The notes under the pieces are model-generated. The model did not search any database, had not been told where the DNA came from, and saw nothing but the letters and a program-made list of their open reading frames with translations. This document shows positions 8,838 to 18,238 of a stretch of DNA of 64,000 nucleotides, piece by piece. The position numbers were made by a program, and so were the translations under genes. The stretch lies in NCBI GenBank assembly GCA_963726065.1, contig CAVSAU010000009.1:1-64000 (forward strand), written 5' to 3'. Each line of letters starts with the position of its first letter. Position 1 is the first letter of the stretch. This DNA comes from Neomesorhizobium sp963726065 (GTDB taxonomy: Bacteria; Pseudomonadota; Alphaproteobacteria; Rhizobiales; Rhizobiaceae).

Positions 8838-10775
8838 ATGCGGCACGTAATGACCAAGGAAATTCCAGGCGCCGGCGACATCCGCGACTATCTCGCCTCG
8901 CAGGAGCAGAAATCGCTGATGCGGTTTTTGACCTGCGGCTCGGTGGACGACGGCAAGTCGACGCTGATCGGGCGCCTGCTCTACGACACCAAGCTGATCT
9001 TCGAGGACCAGCTTGCGGCGCTGGAAAAGGATTCCCGCAAGCACGGCACCAATGGCGCCGACATCGATTTCGCACTGCTGGTCGACGGGCTGGAGGCCGA
9101 GCGCGAGCAGGGCATCACCATCGATGTCGCCTACCGCTTCTTCGCCACGCCGAAACGCAAATTCATCGTCGCCGACACGCCCGGCCACGAGCAGTATACC
9201 CGCAACATGGCGACCGGCGCCTCGACCGCCGATCTGGCGGTGGTGCTGGTCGATGCGCGCCAGGGCATCCTGCGCCAGACCCGCCGCCATTCGATCATCG
9301 CTTCGCTGCTTGGCATCCGCCACATCGCGCTGGCGGTGAACAAGTTCGATCTGGTCGGCTTCGACCGCCAGGTGTTCGAACGCATCGCCGCCGAATACCG
9401 GGATTTCGCGGCAGATCTCGGTTTCGCGACGATCGAGCCGATCCCGATGTCGGCGCGCTACGGCGACAATGTTACCCGCCGCTCGAGCGAAATGCCGTGG
9501 TATTCGGGCCCGACGCTGCTCGAACATCTCGAAACCGTCTCGATCGACGCGGTGGCGGCCGACCGGCCGTTCCGCTTCCCCGTGCAGTATGTGAACCGCC
9601 CCAACCTCGATTTTCGCGGCTTCGCCGGAACCGTGGCGTCCGGTTCCGTCAGCAAGGGCGACGACGTGGTCGTTGCCAAGTCGGGCAAGCTGTCGCGGGT
9701 AAAGCGCATCGTGGCGCAAGGCGGCGACCTCGTGCGCGCCGTCGAAGGCCAGGCCGTCACGCTGGTACTCGAAGATGAGGTCGAGGTGTCGCGCGGCAAC
9801 CTGCTGGTGTCGCCCTACACGCGCCCGCATGTCGCCGACCAGTTCGCGGCGAACCTCGTCTGGTTCGACGAAAGCGCGCTGCTGCCCGGCCGCTCCTATG
9901 TATTGAGAACGGAGACCGACCAGGCGAACGCTACCGTCAGCGAGCTGCAATACCGCATCAATGTCAACGACTTCGCCCACGAAGCTGCCAAGACGCTGGA
10001 GATGAACGAGGTCGGCGTCGTCAGCGTTTCGGTGCAGACGCCGATCGCCTTCGACAATTTCGCCGACAACCGCACCACCGGCGCGTTCATCCTCATCGAC
10101 CGCATGACCAACGCCACGGTCGGCGCCGGCATGATCCTCAATCCGCTGCGCCGCGCCGCCAACATCCACTGGCAGTCGCTGGACGTCGACAAGAAGGCGA
10201 GGGCGCTTGCCAAGCATCAGAAATCGGCGGTGCTCTGGTTCACCGGCCTGTCCGGATCGGGCAAGTCGACGATCGCCAACATGCTCGAAAAGAAGCTGCA
10301 TTCCGCCGGCCACCACACCTATCTGCTCGACGGCGACAATATCCGCCACGGGCTGAACCGCGATCTCGGCTTCACCGACGAGGACCGGGTGGAGAATATC
10401 CGCCGGGTTGCCGAGGTGGCGCGGCTGATGGCCGACGCCGGCCTGATCGTGCTGGTCTCCTTCATCTCGCCGTTCCGCGCCGAGCGGCAGATGGCGCGCG
10501 AAATGCTGGAAGAGGGCGAGTTCGTCGAGGTCTTCGTCGACACGCCATTCGACGAGTGCGCCAGGCGCGACCCGAAGGGGCTCTACGCCAAGGCGCTCAG
10601 CGGCGCGATCAAGAATTTCACCGGCGTCGATTCGCCCTACGAAGCTCCGGAGAAACCGGAAATCCATCTTGAAACGCTCGGCAAATCGCCCGAAGAGATG
10701 GTAGAGGCTCTGGAGAACTGGCTTCGTGAGCGCGAAAATGGCGACCAGCAATACGACAGCGGCGGCGGCATCTGA
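8838..10775 (+). CDS. cysNC: Bifunctional sulfate adenylyltransferase subunit 1 / adenylylsulfate kinase (CysN-CysC, NodQ type)
   Basis: This is an intact 645-residue fusion. The N-terminal GTPase (about 1-430) has GSVDDGKS (34-41), DTPGHEQY (from 113) and NKFD (168-171). It regulates and drives APS formation by CysD. The C-terminal APS kinase (about 455-640) has FTGLSGSGKST near 470, DGDNIRHGLNRDLGF and FISPFRAER; it phosphorylates APS to PAPS, the sulfate donor. ATG 8838 is used, with M5 as an alternative. This architecture is typical of rhizobia, where the same enzyme (NodQ) also supplies PAPS for sulfated Nod factors or polysaccharides. No sulfotransferase is seen in the window. Confidence 0.95.
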   Translation: MRHVMTKEIPGAGDIRDYLASQEQKSLMRFLTCGSVDDGKSTLIGRLLYDTKLIFEDQLAALEKDSRKHGTNGADIDFALLVDGLEAEREQGITIDVAYRFFATPKRKFIVADTPGHEQYTRNMATGASTADLAVVLVDARQGILRQTRRHSIIASLLGIRHIALAVNKFDLVGFDRQVFERIAAEYRDFAADLGFATIEPIPMSARYGDNVTRRSSEMPWYSGPTLLEHLETVSIDAVAADRPFRFPVQYVNRPNLDFRGFAGTVASGSVSKGDDVVVAKSGKLSRVKRIVAQGGDLVRAVEGQAVTLVLEDEVEVSRGNLLVSPYTRPHVADQFAANLVWFDESALLPGRSYVLRTETDQANATVSELQYRINVNDFAHEAAKTLEMNEVGVVSVSVQTPIAFDNFADNRTTGAFILIDRMTNATVGAGMILNPLRRAANIHWQSLDVDKKARALAKHQKSAVLWFTGLSGSGKSTIANMLEKKLHSAGHHTYLLDGDNIRHGLNRDLGFTDEDRVENIRRVAEVARLMADAGLIVLVSFISPFRAERQMAREMLEEGEFVEVFVDTPFDECARRDPKGLYAKALSGAIKNFTGVDSPYEAPEKPEIHLETLGKSPEEMVEALENWLRERENGDQQYDSGGGI

Positions 10776-11583
10776 CGATATCGCCGTACTGGCGCTTTTC
10801 GAGCGGCTGGCGCTTGCGGCCGGCCGCGTGGTGCTCGACGTTTTTCACTCCGACATCACGGTGAGCCGGAAGGACGATTCCTCGCCGGTCACCGAGGCGG
10901 ACCGGCGGGCCGAGAAGATCATCCTCGAAGGCCTGCGCGACGCACTGCCCGATATTCCATGCGTTGCCGAGGAGGAGTGCTCGGAGGGCATCGTGCCGGT
11001 CGAACTCGGCGATACCTTCCTGCTGATCGACCCGCTCGACGGCACCAAGGAGTTCGTCAACCGTCACGCCGATTTCACCGTCAACATCGCCTTGATCCGC
11101 AACGGCATGCCGGTTGTCGGCGCGGTGTTCGCGCCAATCAGCCGCAAGCTTTATCTCGGGCGTCCGGGCTTTGCCGAAGCCGTCGACATTTCGGATGATT
11201 TTACGCCGGGCGGCCGTCGGCGGATTGCCGTCAGGGAAGGGTTCGAGCCGGTGACGATTGTCGCCAGCCGCTCGCACCGCACGCCGGAGACAGATGCCTA
11301 TATCCTGAAATTCCGCACCGCCGAGATCGTCTCGGTCGGGTCTTCGCTGAAATTCTGCCTGATCGCCGCTGCCGAAGCGGATGTCTATCCGCGTTTCGGC
11401 CCGACCATGGAATGGGATACGGCGGCCGGCGATGCGGTCCTGCGCGCCGCCGGCGGCGCCACCGAAATGGTCGATGGAACGCCGCTCGTCTATGGCAAGC
11501 GGGGCCGTCCGGACCGGCTGGATTTCGCCAACCCGGCCTTCATCGCGCGCGGCCGGGTGGAGTGCCCGGCAGGTGAAGCCTGA
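10726..11583 (+). CDS. cysQ: 3'(2'),5'-bisphosphate nucleotidase (CysQ)
   Basis: This Mg-dependent phosphatase of the inositol monophosphatase superfamily removes the 3' phosphate from PAP (or PAPS), preventing build-up of the by-product of sulfate transfer. It has about 285 residues. Metal-site motifs are VAEEECSEG, LIDPLDGTKEFVNR and the C-terminal EWDTAAGDAVLRAAGG. It starts at GTG 10726 or ATG 10738, inside the end of cysNC, indicating translational coupling in a cysD-cysNC-cysQ operon. The frame is intact. Confidence 0.92.
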   Translation: MSAKMATSNTTAAAASDDIAVLALFERLALAAGRVVLDVFHSDITVSRKDDSSPVTEADRRAEKIILEGLRDALPDIPCVAEEECSEGIVPVELGDTFLLIDPLDGTKEFVNRHADFTVNIALIRNGMPVVGAVFAPISRKLYLGRPGFAEAVDISDDFTPGGRRRIAVREGFEPVTIVASRSHRTPETDAYILKFRTAEIVSVGSSLKFCLIAAAEADVYPRFGPTMEWDTAAGDAVLRAAGGATEMVDGTPLVYGKRGRPDRLDFANPAFIARGRVECPAGEA

Positions 11584-11589
11584 TGCTGG

Positions 11590-12732
11590 TTATTCTGCGG
11601 CGGCTTTGGACGACTGGCCTTCCAGAAAGCCGCGGATGGTGTCGATGATCCGGTCCTGGTCCGCTTCGGTCAGGTAGGGGTGCATCGGCAGGCACAAAAT
11701 GTGCTTCGGCAAGGTCTCCGAAACGGTCAGGCCGCTCGGCGTGCGGGGGAATTCCCGGTAGGCGACCTGGCTGTGCAGCGGCTTCACATAGTAGATGACC
11801 GAAGGAATGGCCTTTTCCTGCAGATGCGTCTTCAGCGCGTCGCGGTGCGAGGTTTCGATCGCGTACTGCGCCCATGCCGAGCGGCTGCCGCTGGCGATGG
11901 TCGGCACCCGCACGATATCGCCGAGACCGGCGTTGTAGCGCTTGGCGACCTTCTGGCGGGCGACCATCTCGTCTTCGAGGATGGCCAGCTTCTCGATCAG
12001 GATCGCCGCCTGCAGCGTGTCGAGACGCGAATTCACCCCGACATGGATGTTGTCGTACTGGGTCTCGCCCTTGCCGTGGAAGGCGAAGGAGCGCAGGCGC
12101 TCGGCAAGGTCGCCGTCATTGGTGAACATGGCGCCGCCGTCGCCGTAGCAGCCGAGCGGCTTTGCCGGATAGAAGCTGGTGCCGGCGACATGGCCGAAGG
12201 CGCCGCACATCTTGCCGTCGACCGAGCCGCCGATCGACTGGGCCGCGTCCTCGATCACCAAAAGGTTCTCGCGTTCGGCGATCTTCTGGATTGCAGCGTA
12301 GTCGGCGCCGAGCCCGAAAAGGTCGACCGGAATGATGGCGCGCGGCTTCAGCCGGCCTTCGGCCTTCACCATGGCGATCGCGGCCTCGAGGCTTTCGATG
12401 TCGATGTTGTAGGTTTCGGCGTCGACGTCGACAAACACCGGTTCGGCCTTGGCGAGCGCCACCACTTCGGCGGTCGCGGCGAAGGTGAAGCTCGGCACGA
12501 ACACCGCGTCGCCCGGACCGATGCCGGATGCGTAGAGCGGCAGGAGCAGCGCGTCGGTGCCGTTGGCGCAGGCGACGACATGTTTTACGCCGACATAGGC
12601 CGCAAGCTTCTGCTCGAACTCGGCAACCTGTGGTCCGAGAATGTATTTTCCGTCGTTGACGACACGGTCGATGGCTGCCGAGAGGCGATCGCGGATGCGT
12701 TCGCGCTGCGCGCCGAGGTCGATGAATTGCAT
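11590..12732 (-). CDS. DegT/DnrJ/EryC1/StrS aminotransferase, WbpE-like
   Basis: This 380-residue PLP enzyme probably transfers an amino group to C3 of a UDP-3-keto-hexuronate sugar. Motifs are CANGTDAL, VIEDAAQS (D162 binds the pyridine N) and TSFYPAKPLGCYGDGGA with Schiff-base lysine K191. The C-terminal GVNSRLDTLQAAIL is also conserved. Overall it follows the WbpE pattern (UDP-2-acetamido-3-keto-glucuronate aminotransferase), consistent with the WbpA-like dehydrogenase at 6219. ATG 12732 is preceded by AGGA. The gene converges on cysQ with a 6-base gap. Wlb/Qdt-type substrates remain possible. Confidence 0.85.
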   Translation of the reverse strand: MQFIDLGAQRERIRDRLSAAIDRVVNDGKYILGPQVAEFEQKLAAYVGVKHVVACANGTDALLLPLYASGIGPGDAVFVPSFTFAATAEVVALAKAEPVFVDVDAETYNIDIESLEAAIAMVKAEGRLKPRAIIPVDLFGLGADYAAIQKIAERENLLVIEDAAQSIGGSVDGKMCGAFGHVAGTSFYPAKPLGCYGDGGAMFTNDGDLAERLRSFAFHGKGETQYDNIHVGVNSRLDTLQAAILIEKLAILEDEMVARQKVAKRYNAGLGDIVRVPTIASGSRSAWAQYAIETSHRDALKTHLQEKAIPSVIYYVKPLHSQVAYREFPRTPSGLTVSETLPKHILCLPMHPYLTEADQDRIIDTIRGFLEGQSSKAAAE

Positions 12733-12967
12733 AGTCCGTTCCTGAATATTCGACTTTCGGCCGCTGATATCAGACCGCGAGCGGCCTAGAAAGCACTGTT
12801 GCCATGCGTCCGTTTGGCACAAGCAGCGCCGGCGTTACCGGCGGTTGTGATCTTAACCACAAGAATCGGCGCAAAAGACGGCAGCGGATAACGGCCGGCT
12901 CCAGTCCGGTCGAGAAGCTGCGCCGCGCCGAAATATAATGTGATCCGGGTATCGCCCGCAGTAGCGG

Positions 12968-13321
12968 TCAGTAGAAGAAGCGTTCTTCGACGATCTTGCC
13001 GTCCTTGACAGTATAGATGCCGACTTCGTCCATCACAACACGCTCACCAGTCTCCTTTGGCGTCACGTCCAGCTTGAAACGAACGGCAAATTGGTCCCCG
13101 TTGACGAAAGGTCCCTCGACCGAACCGCCGTGAAGTTCGTTATTCTCACTCCACCAATCGCCCTTCTGCTTGACGGCCTCTTTGCCTTTGCAGACCGCCA
13201 TTGGGCCATCCATGGCTTCGTAGCTCACGATGTTGTCGGAGTTGTATTTCTTGGCAGCCCCTTCGTGGTCGCCCTGGCTGAGCAGGTCGGTAAAGGCCTT
13301 TGCGAGTTCAGCAGTGGTCAT
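12968..13321 (-). CDS. SnoaL/NTF2-like small protein
   Basis: This 117-residue cytoplasmic protein has the cone-shaped NTF2-like fold. It begins TTAELAKAFTDLLSQGDHEGAAKKY and contains VSYEAMDGPMAVCKGKEAV and the terminal VKDGKIVEERFFY, a typical SnoaL-like ending. ATG 13321 has a strong GGAGGAAA ribosome binding site; longer upstream reading is non-conserved. Such proteins include isomerases and many of unknown role, so no reaction can be assigned. The gene is intact and stands alone, upstream of the frc kinase on the same strand's far side. Confidence 0.8.
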   Translation of the reverse strand: MTTAELAKAFTDLLSQGDHEGAAKKYNSDNIVSYEAMDGPMAVCKGKEAVKQKGDWWSENNELHGGSVEGPFVNGDQFAVRFKLDVTPKETGERVVMDEVGIYTVKDGKIVEERFFY

Positions 13322-13401
13322 CAGCGTTTCCTCCGGGATGAAATGGCAACGCTCATCCAACTCCCAACGCATTGATTTTACCACCATGGCCAGGCGGGCT
13401 C

Positions 13402-13420
13402 CTGACAACACTGATGTCAG
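13402..13420. promoter_or_regulatory. Small inverted repeat upstream of the SnoaL-like gene
   Basis: CTGACA (13402-13407) and TGTCAG (13415-13420) form a perfect 6-bp inverted repeat with a 7-base spacer, about 80 bases upstream of ATG 13321. It could be an operator, but short repeats of this kind also arise by chance. Confidence 0.25.
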
Positions 13421-13461
13421 TTGAAGCATCTCGCCCTGCCGAAGAGAGTAAGCATGCGGCG

Positions 13462-14385
13462 CTACCCGAGTTCGTTGCGCCAGGGCGGATTGGCGCCGGC
13501 GCGCGAGACCGTCACCGCCGCCGCCTTGACGCCGAGCGTCAGGGCCGCGCGGATCGTCTCCGCGGGGAGGTCCGCCAGCGCCGCCTTGGTCAGGACGCCG
13601 TTTTCATGCAGCGAGGCGAGCACGCCGGCATTGAACGTGTCGCCTGCGCCGACCGTATCGACGACGGTCACTTTTTCGGCGTCGACGGTGACCGTATGGT
13701 GGCGCGAATAGGCGATGGCGCCGCGACTGCCGCGCGTCATGACGATCAGCTTCGGACCGCCCTCCAGCCATCGCGCGATCACCTCCTCATGCGTGCCCGG
13801 CTCGCCGAACCAGCCGAGGTCCTCGTCCGAAAGCTTGACGATGTCGGCCATCGCCATCATCCGGCGGATACGGTCGAGATGTTTTTGCCGGTCGGGAATG
13901 AAGCCTGGCCGGATATTCGGGTCGAGCATGGTCACGCGCTGGCCGTGCTCGCGTTGCATCAGCGCCTCGTAGGTGGAGCCGCAGGGCTCCGGGATCAGGC
14001 TGATGGCGCCGAACAGCATCGCGTTGACGTTCTCGTCCAGTGCCGGAAGGTCGTCCTGCGAAAGCATCCGGCCGGCGGTGTTCTCGTCATAGAAAGCATA
14101 GGTCGCGTGGCCGTCGACCAGCCGCACGAAGGCAAGCGTCGTCGGCCGGTCCGAAATCGCCGCATAGTCGGCGCTGACATGGCTCGCGGCCAGCACCTCG
14201 CGCAATTGCTGTCCGAAGAGGTCGGAAGAGAGGCCGGAGAAGAAGCCGACCGGGACGCGCAGCCGGCCGAGCGCGATGGCCGAGTTGAAGACCGCGCCGC
14301 CCGCATAGGGTGCGAAGGCCGCTTCGCCGGCGGTGCTTTCGCGCGGCAGCATGTCGATCAGCGCTTCGCCGCAACACAGGATCAT
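13462..14385 (-). CDS. frcK: PfkB-family carbohydrate kinase, probably fructokinase (FrcK-like)
   Basis: This 307-residue sugar kinase phosphorylates an imported hexose, probably fructose, with ATP. It begins ILCCGEALIDMLPRES. The PfkB signature 1 region is YAGGAVFNSAIALGRL, and the catalytic/anion-hole motif is VDTVGAGDTFNAGVL near residue 250. ATG 14385 is preceded by AAGGGA. The gene is intact and lies downstream of the ROK regulator on the same strand, facing away from the frcBCA transporter. In Sinorhizobium an frc kinase is part of the transporter operon; its place beside the regulator here supports the same pathway. Confidence 0.85.
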   Translation of the reverse strand: MILCCGEALIDMLPRESTAGEAAFAPYAGGAVFNSAIALGRLRVPVGFFSGLSSDLFGQQLREVLAASHVSADYAAISDRPTTLAFVRLVDGHATYAFYDENTAGRMLSQDDLPALDENVNAMLFGAISLIPEPCGSTYEALMQREHGQRVTMLDPNIRPGFIPDRQKHLDRIRRMMAMADIVKLSDEDLGWFGEPGTHEEVIARWLEGGPKLIVMTRGSRGAIAYSRHHTVTVDAEKVTVVDTVGAGDTFNAGVLASLHENGVLTKAALADLPAETIRAALTLGVKAAAVTVSRAGANPPWRNELG

Positions 14386-14519
14386 GCAGGTCCCTTTCCG
14401 GTGATGGTCCAGACAACAAGGCTGGCGTAGAGGTCTTGAGCGCACGGTTGCAACCGCAGGCATGGGGCGTCGTTCGATCCGGCGGCGGGATTGCCGGACT
14501 GCGGCGTCAGCGGGCGCCA

Positions 14520-15754
14520 TCATGGCCCCTTCGACGACAGGGCGTTGGCGCTGATCAGGAACCGTTCCGAAAGCGGCAGGCTGGCGCCGCCGAGCGCGCG
14601 CGCGTGAATGCCGACGGTGCCTTCGCGCACCGAGGGAATGTGCAGGCCTTCGACATCGACCTTGCCGATCGCCGCCTGGGTGGCGGCGACCAGCCGCTCG
14701 CCGCACCGACGCCGGCATCCAGCCGTCGATGATGGCGGCCTCGAAATCGATGACCGAAGAGGCCGAGACGATGCCGTAGGCGAGGGCGGAGGCTGCGTCT
14801 TCGATCCAGTCGTCCAGCTCCTCGCCGAGGTCGCCCCAGTCTTCCGGGGACGACCACAGCTGCGAAGACGTCGCGGCCCTTGGCGTTCAGCGCCTGCTCG
14901 AGAATGGCGATCGAGGCGACGTCGATGAGCTGGGTCGGCTTGCCCGCCGGACCGGGCACCGGCATCGAACCCAGCGCGCCGGCATTGCCGGACTGGCCGC
15001 TGTAGAGGCTGCCGTTGAGCACCACGCCGCCGCCGGCGAAGGCGCCGATATAGAAATAGATGAAGTCCCTGCAGCGCGCCGGTTTGTCCGAACACCAGTT
15101 CGGCGCCGCAGGCCGAGGTGGCGTCATTCTGCAGGTAGACGGGAAAACTGCATTCGGCCTGGATTTCGGCGCGGATGTCGCGATGGCGCCATGCATCCAT
15201 GATCTCGCGCGGCGCGCCCGCCGTATCGGCCCAGTTCCAGAGTTCGAACGGCATCGCGATGCCGAGGCCGGCAATCCGCTTGTCCTGGGCGGCGGTCGAG
15301 GCCGGCGCGAAGATCGGCAAGCCCGCCGGTGACGAATTCGACGGTCTCGCGCGGCGCCGGATACCTGTAGGACATCTGCCTGGATGCCCGAACCTTGCCG
15401 AGGAAATCGATGAGGACCAGCTCTGCGCTGCGGCGGCCGATCTTCAGGCCCAGGAAATAGGCGCCGTCGGGATTGAGCGCCATCGGGATCGACGGCTGGC
15501 CGATCTTGCCGCGCACCGGCTCCTGGCGGATGAACAGGCCTTCCTTCTCCAGCTCGCGCATGATCACCGAGACGGTCTGCGCCGAAAGTCCCGGTCATGC
15601 GGGCGATATCGGTCTTGGCGAGGCTGCCGTGCCGGCGCACCAGCGACAGCACGACCCGCTCGTTGGCGTCGCGCATGCCGCTCTGGTTGGTGCCGCGATG
15701 GAAGCGGCTCTCGGCCGGCTCACCCGGCCGTATCGTGGGGTTGCCGGTTTCCAC
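14520..15754 (-). CDS. ROK-family transcriptional regulator (FrcR-like, frameshifted)
   Basis: The reconstructed protein of about 400 residues has an N-terminal winged helix (ANERVVLSLVRRHGSLAKTDIARMTG then LSAQTVSVIMRELEKEGLF) and a ROK sugar-binding domain with GYFLGLKIG-like, YLQNDATSACGAELVFGQ and YIGAFAGGGVVLNGSLY segments. GTG 15754 is preceded by GGAGGCGCC. Frame changes occur near 15593, 15320, 15065, 14850 and 14715. The gene diverges from frcB and a strong inverted repeat lies between them, so it most likely represses the sugar transport operon and itself until the sugar is bound. Confidence 0.85.
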
Positions 15755-15812
15755 CGGGCGCCTCCGTTCCCGTTATGCTTTTTGCGCGACAATGCTGCCA
15801 ACCGGGAGGATG

Positions 15813-15848
15813 TGTCAATAATAAATAAGAGTGATTTATTAATTGACA
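15813..15848. promoter_or_regulatory. Putative ROK operator in the frcR-frcB divergent promoter
   Basis: The left arm TGTCAATAATAAAT (15813-15826) and right arm ATTTATTAATTGACA (15834-15848) are an inverted repeat that matches except for one extra base in the right arm, with a 7-base spacer. It is strikingly AT-rich against the GC-rich background and sits between the divergent regulator and transporter genes. Confidence 0.7.
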
Positions 15849-15962
15849 CGGCTGCTGAAATTGATGTTTCGTGGCTGCCAACATCCGGGCCACGGGAGTG
15901 CCTGGATGCGTGTCCGGCGTCGGGTCTCCGGCGTCAGTTTGCTTCACTGGGAGGAGTTAATC

Positions 15963-17000
15963 GTGACCAAGACCGCATTTCTTGAAATCGACCGTGTTCG
16001 CTGCAGCCGCGGTGGCCTTGATGAGCCTGGCCGCGCCCGCATCGGCGCAGGAGGTCGGCGCCTGCCTGATCACCAAGACCGATACCAATCCCTTCTTCGT
16101 CAAGATGAAGGAAGGCGCCACCGCCAAGGCCAAGGAACTCGGCGTCAAGCTGAAATCCTATGCCGGCAAGGTCGACGGCGACTATGAAAGCCAGGTCGCG
16201 GCGATCGAAAGCTGCATCGCCGACGGCGCCAAGGGCATCCTGATCACCGCTTCCGACACCAAGGGCATCGTCTCGACCGTCAAGAAGGCGCGTGACGCCG
16301 GTCTTCTGGTGATCGCGCTCGACACGCCGCTCGATCCGCTCGACTGCCGCCGATGCGACCTTTGCGACCGACAATTTCGAGGCCGGCAAGCTGATCGGCG
16401 CGTGGGCCGCCGCGACGCTCGGCGACAAGGCCAAGGACGCCAAGATCGGCTTCCTCGACCTGACGCCGTACCAGCCGACCGTCGACGTGCTGCGCGACCA
16501 GGGCTTCATGATCGGCTTCGGCATCGACACCAAGGACGTCAACAAGATCGGCGACGAGGACGATCCGCGCATCGTCGGCCATGACGTCACCAACGGCAAT
16601 GAGGAAGGCGGCCGCAAGGCGATGGAGAACCTTCTGCAGAAGGACCCCACCATCAACGTCATCCACACCATCAACGAGCCGGCCGCGGTCGGCGCCTACC
16701 AGGCGCTGAAGGCCGTCGGCCTGGAAGGCCACGTGCTGATCGTCTCGGTCGACGGCGGTTGCCCGGGCGTCAAGTCGGTCGCCGAAGGCGTCATCGGCGC
16801 CACCTCGCAGCAGTATCCGCTGCTGATGGCCTCGCTCGGCATCGAGGCGATCGCCGCCTTCGCCAAGGACGGCACCAAGCCGAAGCCGACCGAAGGCAAG
16901 GACTTCTTCGACACCGGCGTCAACCTCGTCACCGACAAGCCCGCCAACGGGCGTCAAGTCGATCGACACCAAGGAAGGCACGGACAAGTGCTGGGGCTGA
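15963..17000 (+). CDS. frcB: Sugar ABC transporter periplasmic binding protein (FrcB-like, frameshifted)
   Basis: This is a periplasmic binding protein of the ribose/fructose class (about 345 residues). GTG 15963 follows GGGAGGAG. After removing one base near 15984, the signal peptide reads KSTVFAAAAVALMSLAAP then ASAQ. Ligand-domain motifs include DTNPFFVKMKEGA, ASDTKGIVSTVKKARDAGL and NEPAAVGAYQALKA. Further one-base insertions lie at 16345 and 16949-16951. The true end is DTKEGTDKCWG with stop 16998-17000. The sequence resembles FrcB of Sinorhizobium (fructose, also mannose and ribose). Confidence 0.88.
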
Positions 17001-17029
17001 TGCCCTTCTAAGCAGGACATCATCAGAAG

Positions 17030-17053
17030 CGGCCGGGGCTTGATCCCCGGCCG
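17030..17053 (+). other. Intercistronic stem-loop between frcB and frcC
   Basis: CGGCCGGGG (17030-17038) pairs perfectly with CCCCGGCCG (17045-17053) across a 6-base loop. There is no U-run after it. Such hairpins after binding-protein genes often protect the upstream mRNA and lower expression of the downstream permease. Confidence 0.6.
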
Positions 17054-17165
17054 GTTTGGGCGGACGATGCGATTGCCGTCCGCCGACACATGCGGCGCCA
17101 GACCGATGACGCGGCGGTGTTGATCCGCGTGCGCGCTCGATCGCGCTCAGGTTGGAGGAAACGAA

Positions 17166-18238
17166 ATGGCCCAGGCTCAGGAATTCGAAAAGGTTCTGTC
17201 GGATAGCGACAAGAGCGGTCGCTTCGTTCGACGAACACGGCGTATCGCCGCTGCAGGCGGATCCAGCATTTCCTGCATTCGACATCCGGCGGCCGTTCCG
17301 CTGATCGTGCTGGTCCTGGCGATCATCATTTTCGGCGTCCTCGATCGGCGGACGGTTCTTCTCGTCCTACACGCTGACGCTGATCCTGCAGCAGATCGCC
17401 GTCGTCGGCATTCTGGGCGCGGCGCAGACCCTGGTCATCCTGACCGCCGGCATCGACCTGTCGATCGGCGTGATCATGGTGATCTCGGCGGTGGTCATGG
17501 GCAATTTCGCCGTGGGCTACGGCTTGCCGGCGATCATCGCCGTTCCGATTGGCCTTCGTGGTCGGCGCGCTCTGCGGGCTGCTGAACGGGGCTTCCTGGT
17601 CGCCTAGGTGAAACTGCCGCCGTTCATCGTGACGCTCGGCACCTGGAACATCATCATGGCGACGAACTTCATCTATTCCGCCAACGAGACGATCCGCGAT
17701 GCCGATGTTTCGCACCCAGGCGCCGTTGCTGCATCTGTTCGGCATCAGCTTCAAGGTCGGCAATGCGGTGCTGACGCTCGGCGTCATCGCCATGGTCATC
17801 CTGGTCCTTGTCCTCTGGTACGCGCTCAACCACACCGCCTGGGGCCGGCACGTCTATGCGGTCGGCGACGATCCGGAAGCAGCCAAGCTCTCCGGCATCC
17901 AGACCAAGAAAGTTCTGATGGCGTCTATACGCTGGCCGGGCTGATCGCCGCATTCGCCGCCTGGGTCTCGATCGGCCGCAACGGTTCGATCTCGCCCTCC
18001 TGGGCGGTGACCGACTACAATCTCCAGGCCATCACCGCGACGGTGATCGGCGGCATCTCGCTGTTCGGCGGGCGCGGCTCGATCCTCGGCACGCTGTTCG
18101 GCGCCATGATCGTCGGCGTCGTGTCGATGGGGCTCAACATGCTCGGCGCCGATCCGCAATGGAAAGTGTTTCTGACCGGCGTGCTCATCATCGGCGCCGT
18201 CGCCATCGACCAGTGGATCAGAAAGGTATCGGCTGATG
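17166..18238 (+). CDS. frcC: Sugar ABC transporter permease (FrcC-like, frameshifted)
   Basis: This inner-membrane permease has about 355 residues. The start MAQAQEFEKVLSDSDKS follows GGAGGAAACGAA. Hydrophobic segments typical of RbsC/FrcC proteins follow: AVPLIVLVLAIIIFGVL, TLVILTAGIDLSIGVIMVIS, PPFIVTLGTWNIIMATNFIY, VGDDPEAAKLSGI and TATVIGGISLFGGRGSILG. Several indels break the first third (about 17215-17570), an in-frame TAG stands at 17605-17607, and others occur near 17710 and 17925. The end at about 18238 probably overlaps the frcA start. Confidence 0.85.

Noticed and set aside
8826..10751. Open frame of 641 codons antisense to cysNC
   Set aside because: It mirrors the cysNC gene in a GC-rich codon pattern and has no recognisable domain; the sense strand is a clear enzyme.
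12833..12870. TTGTG...CACAA inverted repeat upstream of the WbpE-like gene
   Set aside because: Arms are only five bases with an 8-base spacer; chance is sufficient.
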